Source of the DNA: Symbiodinium natans
Taxonomy: Eukaryota > Sar > Dinophyceae > Suessiales > Symbiodiniaceae
DNA length: 64,000 nt
Assembly (NCBI GenBank): GCA_905221605.1
Contig: CAJNDS010002668.1
Location: forward strand, 923,501 to 987,500
Reading direction: 5' to 3'
Below the pieces are notes generated by a model that saw only the letters and a program-made list of their open reading frames with translations, had not been told where the DNA came from and searched no databases. Shown piece by piece: positions 44,101 to 56,100 of this stretch. Position numbers and translations under genes: made by a program. Each line of letters begins with the position of its first letter. Position 1 is the stretch's first letter.

Positions 44101-47100
44101 TGGCCACCAACTTGTTTTCCGGTAAGCAAAAGTTTTGAAGCAGACTTACGGCGACAAAACGCATGGCTCCTTCCGTAACCCTTTTGTTTCGAAGCAGACT
44201 TGGCACCCAAAAACGTCAGCAGACCTCAGAGGTCTTGCGCCGCAAGGACCGCAGAAGCAAGCAGAAATCGGAGCTTGGGTCCTGGACGCCAGATTTTTTA
44301 GTGGAAACGGCCTTCTGGGGAGCATGACCGGGAATAAAGTTTCGTCGACCTTGACAAGACAAAGTTCACGGAGGACAGCGGAGTACTGCATCATGGCTTT
44401 GTCCTAGCCTGGCCAGCGGAGGAATTAATCCCCTGGAATAAACTTATACTATTTTTATTGTTCCGGAGGAGGACCTCTTGGAGCGCAGGAGTCTAAGGGG
44501 GAGAGGGGGGTTTCTGCTGTCTTCTTGTCTTGTGTTGTGAATGCGACGAACTTTCGGCCTGGCGCAGCATGCGTTGGGGGAGCACTGGTCTTGCCGAAAC
44601 TTCACAAACGGATCTTGGCGTGCCTTCCCTAAGCGCTTTTTGAAGCAGACTCTGGCCACCAAAACGCACGCTAGACTTTGGCCACCAAAACGCATGCTGC
44701 CTTCGATCCGCAAGTGCGTTTTGTAGCAGACTCTTGCCACCAAAACGCATGCTGCGCCGGGCCGATAGTTCGACCCACCAACATCTTGGGGTTGTTACAC
44801 ACATACCCCGCCCTCTTCCCCATAGACTCCTGACACAATGGGGCTGGGGGCCTCCTCCGGGGCTTCTATAGTACTATATTTTCAAAACGGGGTATTAATT
44901 TCTCCGCTAGCAGGCGTAGGGAAAACGCTACTTCTCGGCACTCCGCTACTCCGCGGGAGCCTTCACTGTCTGCGTGCCATCCAACATGTGCCGTGGGTCG
45001 AAACTTTCGGCCCGGGGGCGCCTTCCGTAAGCACTTTTTGAAGCAGACTCGATCTGGCCACCAAAACGCATGCTGTTTTCCGTAAGAACACGTTTTGAAG
45101 CAGACTCCGGCGACCAAAACGCACGCTGCCCCCTTCCCCCGGTAGCACTTTTCGAAGCAGACTTGGCACCAAAACGTCGAGAAGACTGGTTCAAGGTATT
45201 GCGCCGAAGGACCGCAGACGAAGCAGAAATCGGAGCTTGGTCCTGGACGCTAGATTTTTTAGTGGAAACGGCCTTGTGAAGAGCATGACCAGGAATAAAG
45301 TTTCGTCGCTCTTGACAAGACTCGACAAAGTTGACGGAGGACAGCGGAGTATTGCATCATGGTTTTGTTCTAGCCTGGCCAGCGGAGGAATTAATCCCCT
45401 GGAATAAACTTATACTATTTTTATTGTTCCGGAGGAGGACCTCTTGGAGCGCAGGAGTCTAAGGGGGCGAGGGGGGTTTCTGCTGTCTTCTTGTCTTGTG
45501 TTGTGAATGCGACGAACTTTCGGCCTGGCGCAGCATGCGTTGGGGGAGCACTGGTCTTGCCGAAACTTCACAAACGGATCTTGGCGTGCCTTCCGTAAGC
45601 GCTTTTTGAAGCAGACTCTGGCCACCAAAACGCACGCTAGACTCTGGCCACCAAAACGCATGCTGCCTTCGATCCGCAAGTGCTTTTTGTAGCAGACTCT
45701 TGCCACCAAAACGCATGCTGCGCCGGGCCGATAGTTCGACCCACCAACATCTTGGGGTTGTTACACCCATACCCCGCCCTCTTCCCCATAGACTCCTGAC
45801 ACAATGGGGCTGGGGGCCTCCTCCGGGGCTTACTATATTTTCAAAACGGGGTATTAATTTCTCCGCTAGCAGGCGTAGGGAAAACGCTACTTCTCGGCAC
45901 TCCGCTACNNNNNNNNNNNNNNNNNNNNNNNNNNNNNNNNNNNNNNNNNNNNNNNNNNNNNNNNNNNNNNNNNNNNNNNNNNNNNNNNNNNNNNNNNNNN
46001 NNNNNNNNTGGGTCCTGGACGCCAGATTTTTTAGTGGAAACGGCCTTCTAGGGAGCATGACCGGGAATAAAGTTTCGTCGACCTTGACAAGACAAAGTTC
46101 ACGGAGGACAGCGGAGTACTGCATCATGGCTTTGTCCTAGCCTGGCCAGCGGAGGAATTAATCCCCTGGAATAAACTTATACTATTTTTAGTGTTCCGGA
46201 GGAGGACCTCTTGGAGCGCAGGAGTCTAAGGGGGAGAGGGGGGTTTCTGCTGTCTTCTTGTCTTGTGTTGTGAATGCGACGAACTTTCGGCCTGGCGCAG
46301 CATGCGTTGGGGGAGCACTGGTCTTGCCGAAACTTCACAAACGGATCTTGGCGTGCCTTCCCTAAGCGCTTTTTGAAGCAGACTCTGGCCACCAAAACGC
46401 ACGCTAGACTTTGGCCACCAAAACGCATGCTGCCTTCGATCCGCAAGTGCGTTTTGTAGCAGACTCTTGCCACCAAAACGCATGCTGCGCCGGGCCGATA
46501 GTTCGACCCACCAACATCTTGGGGTTGTTACACCCATACCCCGCCCTCTTCCCCATAGACTCCTGACACAATGGGGCTGGGGGCCTCCTCCGGGGCTTCT
46601 ATAGTACTATATTTTCAAAACGGGGTATTAATTTCTCCGCTAGCAGGCGTAGGGAAAACGCTACTTCTCGGCACTCCGCTACTCCGCGGGAGCCTTCACT
46701 GTCTGCGTGCCATCCAACATGTGCCGAGGGTCGAAATTTTCGGTCCGGGGGTGCCTTCCGTAAGCACTTTTTGAAGCAGACTCGATCTGGCCACCAAAAC
46801 GCATGCTATTTTCCGTAAGCACACGTTTTGAAGCAGACTCCGAAGACCAAAACGCATGCTGCCTTCCGTAAGCACTTTTCGAAGCAGACTCTGGCCACCA
46901 AAACGCATGCTCTGTGCGACGCTGACGCCGGCCATGGGCCCTGCTGTGTCAGAAGACCTTCAGAGGACTTGCGCCGCAAGGACCGCAGACGCAAGCAGAA
47001 ATCGGAGCTTGGGTCCTGGACGCCAGATTTTTTAGTGGAAACGGCCTTCTAGGGAGCATGACCGGGAATAAAGTTTCGTCGCTCTTGACAAGACAAAGTT

Positions 47101-50100
47101 CACGGAGGACAGCGGACACCAAAACGCATGCTTCCTTCGATCCGCAAGTGCTTTTTGTAGCAGACTCTTACCACCAAAACGCATGCTGCCTTCCGTAAGC
47201 ACTTTTTGAAGCAGACTCTGGCGACCAAGACGCATGCTGCCTTCCGTAAGCACTTTTCGAAGCAGACTCTGGCCACCAAAACGTCAGAAGACCTTCAGAG
47301 GTCTTGCGCCGCAAGGACCGCAGACGCAAGCAGAAATCGGAGCTTGGGTCCTGGACGCCAGATTTTTTAGTGGAAACGGACTTCTAGGGAGCATGACCGG
47401 GAATAAAGTTTCGTCGACCTTGACAAGACAAAGTTCACGGAGGACAGCGGAGTACTGCATCATGGCTTTGTCCTAGCCTGGCCAGCGGAGGAATTAAATC
47501 CACCTGGAAATTAAACTTATACTATTTTTATTGTCGGAGGAGGACCTGGCGCTCTGGACGGTGCAGGAGGAGTCTAAGGGGGAGAGGGGGGATTCTGTTG
47601 TCTTTCTTGTCGGTGTTGTGAGTGACGACGCGAACTTTCGGCCTGGGGCAGCATGCGTTGGGGAGCACTGGTCCTTGCCGAAACTTCACAAACGGATCTT
47701 GGCGTGCCTTCCGTAAGCGCTTTTTGAAGCAGACTCTGGCCACCAAAACGCACGCTAGACGCTGGCCACCAAAACGCATGCTGCCTTCGATCCGCAAGTG
47801 CTTTTTGTAGCAGACTCTTGCCACCAAAACGCATGCTGCGCCGGGCCGATAGTTCGACCCACCAACATCTTGGGGTTGTTACACCCATACCCCGCCCTCT
47901 TCCCCATAGACTCCTGACACAATGGGGCTGGGGGCCTCCTCCGGGGCTTACTATATTTTCAAAACGGGGTATTAATTTCTCCGCTAGCAGGCGTAGGGAA
48001 AACGCTACTTCTCGGCACTCCGCTACTCCGCGGGAGCCTTCACTGTCTGCGTGCCATCCAACATGTGCCGAGGGTCGAAATTTTCGGTCCGGGGGTGCCT
48101 TCCGTAAGCACTTTTTGAAGCAGACTCGATCTGGCCACCAAAACGCATGCTATTTTCCGTAAGCACACGTTTTGAAGCAGACTCCGAAGACCAAAACGCA
48201 TGCTGCCTTCCGTAAGCACTTTTCGAAGCAGACTCTGGCCACCAAAACGCATGCTCTGTGCGACGCTGACGCCGGCCATGGGCCCTGCTGTGTCAGAAGA
48301 CCTTCAGAGGACTTGCGCCGCAAGGACCGCAGACGCAAGCAGAAATCGGAGCTTGGGTCCTGGACGCCAGATTTTTTAGTGGAAACGGCCTTCTAGGGAG
48401 CATGACCGGGAATAAAGTTTCGTCGACCTTGACAAGACAAAGTTCACGGAGGACAGCGGAGTACTGCATCATGGCTTTGTCCTAGCCTCGCCAGCGGAGG
48501 AATTAATCCCCTGGAATAAACTTATACTATTTTTATTGTTCCGGAGGAGGACCTCTTGGAGCGCAGGAGTCTAAGGGGGAGAGGGGGGTTTCTGCTGTCT
48601 TCTTGTCTTGTGTTGTGAATGCGACGAACTTTCGGCCTGGCGCAGCATGCGTTGGGGGAGCACTGGTCTTGCCGAAACTTCACAAACGGATCTTGGCGTG
48701 CCTTCCCTAAGCGCTTTTTGAAGCAGACTCTGGCCACCAAAACGCACGCTAGACTTTGGCCACCAAAACGCATGCTGCCTTCGATCCGCAAGTGCGTTTT
48801 GTAGCAGACTCTTGCCACCAAAACGCATGCTGCGCCGGGCCGATAGTTCGACCCACCAACATCTTGGGGTTGTTACACCCATACCCCGCCCTCTTCCCCA
48901 TAGACTCCTGACACAATGGGGCTGGGGGCCTCCTCCGGGGCTTCTATAGTACTATATTTTCAAAACGGGGTATTAATTTCTCCGCTAGCAGGCGTAGGGA
49001 AAACGCTACTTCTCGGCACTCCGCTACTCCGCGGGAGCCTTCACTGTCTGCGTGCCATCCAACATGTGCCGTGGGTCGAAACTTTCGGCCCGGGGGTGCC
49101 TTCCGTAAGCACTTTTTGAAGCAGACTCGATCTGGCCACCAACTGTTTTCCGTAAGCACACGTTTTGAAGCAGACTCCGGCGACCAAAACGCATGCTGCC
49201 TTCCGTAAGCACTTTTCGAAGCAGACTCTGGCCACCAAAACGTCAGAAGACCTTCAGAGGTCTTGCGCCGCAAGGACCGCAGACGCAAGCAGAAATCGGA
49301 GCTTGGGTCCTGGACGCCAGATTTTTTAGTGGAAACGGCCTTCTAGGGAGCATGACCGGGAATAAAGTTTCGTCGACCTTGACAAGACAAAGTTCACGGA
49401 GGACAGCGGAGTACTGCATCATGGCTTTGTCCTAGCCTGGCCAGCGGAGGAATTAATCCCCTGGAATAAACTTATACTATTTTTATTGTTCCGGAGGAGG
49501 ACCTCTTGGAGCGCAGGAGTCTAAGGGGGAGAGGGGGGTTTCTGCTGTCTTCTTGTCTTGTGTTGTGAATGCGACGAACTTTCGGCCTGGCGCAGCATGC
49601 GTTGGGGGAGCACTGGTCTTGCCGAAACTTCACAAACGGATCTTGGCGTGCCTTCCCTAAGCGCTTTTTGAAGCAGACTCTGGCCACCAAAACGCACGCT
49701 AGACTTTGGCCACCAAAACGCATGCTGCCTTCGATCCGCAAGTGCGTTTTGTAGCAGACTCTTGCCACCAAAACGCATGCTGCGCCGGGCCGATAGTTCG
49801 ACCCACCAACATCTTGGGGTTGTTACACCCATACCCCGCCCTCTTCCCCATAGACTCCTGACACAATGGGGCTGGGGGCCTCCTCCGGGGCTTCTATAGT
49901 ACTATATTTTCAAAACGGGGTATTAATTTCTCCGCTAGCAGGCGTAGGGAAAACGCTACTTCTCGGCACTCCGCTACTCCGCGGGAGCCTTCACTGTCTG
50001 CGTGCCATCCAACATGTGCCGTGGGTCGAAACTTTCGGCCCGGGGGTGTATGCCCCAAGACCCCAAAACCCAGATTCTGGAAAGGCTGGCGCAGGAAGCG

Positions 50101-53100
50101 AGTCGCCAGCAGCAAGTCCTGCTGCAGGAAGCGAAGGCCGGCAGACATGGCACTTGGTTCAGGGCCACAATCCCCTAAAACCCTAAACCCCAAACCCCAA
50201 ACCCTAAACCCTAAACCCTAAACCCTAAACCCTAAACCCTAAACCCTAAACCCTAAATATGGGCGGGCTTGCTTGGAGAAAGGGAGTCATTGCATTTCAA
50301 AAAAAAATCCCTGAACCCTAAACCCTAAACCCTAAAACCCTAAACCCTAAACCCCGAACCCTAAACCCTAAACCCCTAAAACCCTAAAACCCTAAAACCC
50401 TAAACCCCTAAACCCCAAACCCGGAACCCTAAACCATAAAACTCTGAGCTCACAAGTCCGACGGAGGCGCAGCAGCTGAAGGAGCGTGAGCAAGAGCGCG
50501 ATCGCCGCTTGCATATGGCGAGGGCGATGGCGGCTATGAGTTTAGGGTTTAGGGTTTAGGGTTTATGGTTGAGGGTTCAGAGCGCCTGAGCCCTCTGCAA
50601 GCCAGATAGTCTCTAACGCCTGTTAGTTGGCCCTGTTTTGTCCGTAGACCTTTTGGGGTCCCTGCGCAGGCAGGTTCATCGTGATAGCAGGACCTTGCAA
50701 AGTGACCCCAAAAAGCTGGCATCCGCATGTAAACAACTCTCATCAGGGGTAGGTTTGAACATATTTTTTCAATTCCTCTTACCCTTAATCCCCTCTGTCA
50801 TCCCTATCAAGCCACAAAAGTCTTCTTTTTCACAAGGCCCCCAAGCCGACCCCAGTCATCCGCAGCCCTAAACCCTAAACCCTAAACCCCTAAACCCCTA
50901 AACCCTAAACCCTAAACCCTAAACCCTAGACCCTAGACCCTAGACCCTAAACCCTAAACCCTAAACCCTAAACCCTAAACCCTAAACCCTAAACCCTAAA
51001 CCCTAAACCCTAAACCCTAAACCCTAAACCGCAAGCATGCGTGCAGAGGTCTCATGGCCGAGCTGCGCTCGGCAAGCGGACCCGCTGAGCGAGCGAAGCT
51101 TGAGGTGGACAGGGTTTAGGGTTTAGGGTTTGGGGTTTGGGGTTTGGGGTTTGGGGTTTGAGGTTTAGGGTTTAGGGTTTAGGGTTTAGGGTTTAGGGTT
51201 TAGGGTTTAGGATTTAGGGTTTAGGGTTGCGGCCATTTTCCCCTGGGTTCTTGGTCGGGAATGAGGGAATTTGGGCACTACATAGGCCCTGATATATACC
51301 CTTATTTTTTGGGATTATATAGGGTACCTCATTTTGCTGATTCCCTCCAAAGAACCAGCCAGTTTTTCTGAAGGACTTGTTTGTTTGAGTTTAGGGCTGA
51401 GGGTTTAGGGTAACTATTGGTTTTTGAGGCTAGGGCTGAGGGTTAGGGTCCTTATTGTTTTTGAGTTTATGGCGGAGGGTTTAGGGTATGGTCCAGTTCG
51501 CGGGCTGATTGGATCACGGGGGCTTAGGTTTTAAGTGTACAGGTTAGCTGCTGCCTTTGACCCCAAACTTAGTCCCTGAAACCATAGATTTTTCAAGGCA
51601 GCCATGGACTATAAAATGAACCCTTCCTTTGGAGACACGAAGCATTTCCCGCCGTGCCTGCGTGCCATGGTTGGGCTGCTCCTCTTTCTGTGGTGTTCCA
51701 ACGGGCTGTGGTTGCAGCGATCTCAGGCCCCAAAGTCTCCACGGGACCACAGGGTATGGCGAGGTTGGGTAGGTTATGGCTCACAGGGTTCTTCAGAAGT
51801 CGGAACTGCGAGCTTTCAAGTGACCTTCCAGGCGGAGAAAGCCAGGCTAGAGAGCCGACTGCAGCAAGAGAAGGCGCGCAGTGCGGATGTGGAACGAAAC
51901 CCGCAATCCGAACCTCAAGGTGTGTGTAGTTCGCTATTTATGGGCTGTTGGGGTTCAACCTAGAGGTGGGGTGTAGCCTACCGAGGTCTTAGGGCTTCAG
52001 AAAGTTCATGGGTTGCTTAGGGCTTAGTGTTCAGGGAGCGATTGCGCGTTGCTTGGGAGTCCTAACTTGGCGGTGTTTGGGAATGTCCCTGAAGTCTTGT
52101 AGCTGTTCAAGTGCTGCCTTGCGACAGGGAGCCGCATTTTTGGGGCACCTTTGTGAGAAGCACTTTACTTTGTGTGAGGATGGTGGTTTTTGATGAGATG
52201 ACTGGACTGTCGGCCTTTTAGAACACCAGAACCTTTGAACCTTTAAGCCCTGAACCCTAAAAATGCACTTTCTGAGATCTCCTCGCAGATGCGAAGAGCA
52301 TGGGATGCGGGAAGAAACCTGCAAAGGGTCGTGGAGTCGTGGACAGCTTTCGCACCACATCTCTAGGCACCATGCTCAGGTTTAGATCACTCTTATACAG
52401 GACAGCAGACCTGCCGACTACTGGCAGTTCGGATGCTCCCCCGTATACTATCCGTCCTGAATAGGGAGTAAAGTACCACCTATTATCATCCCTATTAAGG
52501 ACTGTTAATAGGGATTATCGTTCCCCCCCCCCATTATAATCCCTATGAAGGAGCTGTTAGTCTAAAGGGGAACATCTCAAAATGGCAGCTCTTGAAACGG
52601 CCTCCTCACGTGCAGGAGGACCATCTCGCGCAGCAGAATGACCTTCAGTCGAAGTTGCTTGTCTCTCGAGATGATCCTCTAAGCCTGTAGCTAAACCCTA
52701 AACCCCTCCTAAACCCCAAACCCTAAACCCTAAACCCTAAACCCTAAACCCTAAACCCTAAACCCTAAACCCTAAACCCTAAACCCTAAACCCTAAACCC
52801 CCTACTTTTATATTTTGTGCAATGTAAGGGATGTTGGCCCTTTTGGCACTGCCTCAACCTTAAACCCACTGAAGTTGCAACCCCGGCGTCAACTCGCAAG
52901 GCCTTCCATCCTATATCGTAATCCCACTGCACACGTCATCATGTGGGTCGTCCTCTAAATGGTCGTTTTCTTTTTGGCTGTCAAGGGATTGTCGGAGTCA
53001 TGTGGCTGAAGGACTCAGGCTCCAGGATTTGCCGGGTTCGAGATCTCACTGATCACAACACTGAGTGGTTTCAACTTTGTCGATCAGTTCGATCGCTTCT

Positions 53101-56100
53101 GTTTGTTCTGTTCCACCAGCCTTGGTTGTTCGCATCAGGAGAACTGGTTTCCGTCACAAAGGGGTTACCATGAAAGGCAGGGTTCGTAGTGCTGTTCTTG
53201 GCGCATGTATGTAGGAGTCCTTTGCGATATTGGTAAGTGTATACAACAAAGTATATATCTATATGCAGATATGTATGTATGTACATATATTTGAGCTGCC
53301 TTTTCGGGGTTGCTTGCCATGAAAACCGTGCTTCATAAGACCCGAGCTCGGCGATCAAACCCCCAAATCCGTCTAGGTTGGAGCAGAGCAAGCGCGAGAT
53401 GGACACCCGGTGTCTGGCAAAATTTCACTTGACAGGGCTTTTGGGGTAGAGGGCCCTACAAGCCCTAAACCTGGCATCCATTGACACCAATATCCAGATA
53501 ATTCAATTTTTTGGGCCGCCTTCTCATTGTGAGGGGGTCATGAAGGCCAAAATCGGATCGGGGCTATGGAGCCTTGCCGCTCTCCACGTGGCAAGAGAGG
53601 AAGGGGGCGAGACTGCCTTCAACAGCTTTATAATCAAGGGACAACATGTACCTGTAGCACAGAAGCAGCAGCAGCAGTAGCAGCCGGGCATCCGAGGAAT
53701 GTCTCCACGAATAGCACGTGCAACACGCTTCCAATGATCGCCTCAAATGTGGCCATGGCCCCCCAAAGTAGGTAGGCCCTTTGGTCCAGAGAGGGTTGAG
53801 GGTTCAGGAAAAGCTTCGGGGTTCCAGGTTTCGATTTGGGTTTCGGTATTTCGGCTCTGCGGGGCTTTGTTTCCGAGGTTCAGGGTATCTTTGCTGGGGT
53901 TTAAGGGTTTACGGTTTGGGGCTTTGCGGTTGCATGAGGGTTACGAAGTGCAGCAACCCTGAGCCCTAAACCCTAATGAGGAAAGCTTGCGCGTCGAGCT
54001 GCAGCAGACGAAGCGTCGGAACTATTCCTTTGCGGAGCAGATGGGAGGCCTGGTGCGCAAAGCATTGGAGACTGGCACTGGTTATGTTTACGACTGTTTG
54101 TTGGGGGCCTTTGGGGGTCTAAATGGTGGAGTTTTGTGGGGCCAACGATGGTCCTTAGGGAGGGAGCATCATCACCTAGAGAATTGGGACTTGAGTAACG
54201 CCAGCAGCCAAGCGCTTGCCACACAAAGGACGTTCAGGTGTCATACGGTGATGTGCATCTCAAATTAAATCATTCATTCATGACCTACGGCCTAGATTCT
54301 ACAGACCTGAGCAACTCCTCCTTGGCCCCCCTTGCTCTCGTCAGGTGCCAGCAGCCACTGCCCTCACGGCAACACGCGAAGGTGGGGCAACGCTCACGGG
54401 CGTGGACGGAAGTGTGTGGACTGCGGCAAGGAGCTGGAATACAAGAGGCGCCGTCTGCTGCGGGTCAAAGAGCCATTATGCTGCAGAGACCTTTCAGCCG
54501 GAAGCCAAGCAATGTCTGTATCCATGAGGTCTTCGGGCTGAAGGATGGTTTGGGCTGTTAAGGTTTAGGGTTTATGGTTTAGGGTTTAGGGTTTAGGGTT
54601 TAGGGTTTAGGGTTTAGGATTTAGGGTTCAGGTTCCTTAGTTGGGCTCGGTCAGAGCAGGCTTTCATGTTGTTTTGACTCATCAAGCAAGCACTTATACC
54701 TGGCCCTGTGCAGGTGATTCTGGCAGGCCGAGGTCCGAATGCTGTAGGTCTATAGCTGCCTGTGAGGCAGGTCGTCGTAGATCCTGTGGGCTGAAGTTCT
54801 GCCAGGGAGAGAGCACGTTTAGAACGACCCCGCAGATGCGAATTTTCGAGGGTCCATGGCTTGGGGTGTGAGGTTGCATTTCAGGGTGTACTTGTTTCAA
54901 AGTTTCGGTGCAGCTAGCAATGTGGGTTACTTCGGCCCCGGGCGCACTTACAAGGGGAGACTTCTTGGATTAGCGGACGTGTGCGAATCGTGTGGGACTG
55001 CGCGAAAGGGGACCCAACACTGTCGGATCCTGATAGTTTAGCATGATCTTTTGCCAGATTTCCTTTTGTCTGCAGAACGCTTGCTTGTTCCCCTTGTGCA
55101 GTTACCGCTTCAGATCCAGTATACAGTATCTCATATTTGAGATTTAACTGGCTGTGCGCCAGGCATTCTGTGCACCCGCTTTTCCCTTTTCAGGGGTAGA
55201 TGCGTTCAGCCTTCCCCCTAAACCCTAAGCCCTAAGCCCTAAGCCCTAAACCCTAAACCCTAAACCCTAGGTTGGTATTGCGATTTGAACGAGCATGAGC
55301 CCCAGATCTACTTAGATGTCAGACCTGTGGGTTCATACCAGAAGGATTTCGAGGAGTGTTGGCATAGGGTTTAGGGTTTCGGGTTTAGGGTTTAGGGTTT
55401 AGGGGTATATAGTAGGGGAACCCTATGTTGGGAAATGCCCACCACCAGGGTTTGGGGCAGGACAGAACGCATCTTGACTCAGAGGCCCTATGGGGGGGTG
55501 TCTTGTGGCGCTCGGAGAGAAAAAGTTGCCTATTCGGCATTCGCGGGGTATGGGGAGGTTGCTCTAATCAGGGTGCGGGTTGCAGTTCACATACGGAATT
55601 CCTTATCACAAGTACCTCAAGCAGGACCTGTAGTTAGAACAACTATGGTGTTTTTAAGACCTTTGATTCACTTGGGTGATGGGAGACTCTTTTGACCCTG
55701 TCAACGAGTCCATGGCAAGTTGAGTAAGCCTGTCATTCAATGGCTCGGCCACCCTGAAGTCCCTTTGGACGGTATGCCAAGACCTGAACTCCTCCGGAAG
55801 GGATGTCATTGATCCTGGAAAGCCAAGGGCTTCGGGTTCAAGCGAGTGTTATGACGGCTTTTCTTAGGCCGGCACGACTTCGGGACCTCGGGCATTTCGG
55901 GTTCGCTTCGCCCAAGAGCTTGCAGGGCTCCTGACCTCCTCCTAGGCCGCTACCTGCTGGGTAGTGGGCTGCTGCGGTGCCGCCGTCGGGAGCCCTGTGC
56001 AAACCATGGGTACGTACACAGTTTTTCTACATGTGTAGGATCTGCACATGTGCATATTTATGTATGTATAATACTTTTCAATAAGAGATTATGTAACTGC

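Larger units (their letters stand above)
40001..50048. repeat. satellite array of about 950-bp units inside an intron
   Basis: The phrase GCGCCGGGCCGATAG recurs at 40001, 40951, 41900, 42850, 43800, 44754, 45720, 46487, 47838, 48832 and 49782. Most units are 949-954 bp and nearly identical (single-base differences such as CTCGCC/CTGGCC); the last is truncated after about 267 bp. The array lies between coiled-coil exons M and N, so it is intronic if the chain is right. No unit holds a convincing gene. Confidence 0.95.

Noticed and set aside
45459-46127. 222-codon ORF in the satellite
   Set aside because: It is open only because it crosses 100 N.
40001-50048. CRISPR array
   Set aside because: Units are 950 bp, without spacer/repeat alternation.
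40085-50186. ORFs of 60-114 codons repeated in each 950-bp unit
   Set aside because: They recur only because the DNA units are nearly identical; no frame shows selection, domain or splice evidence.
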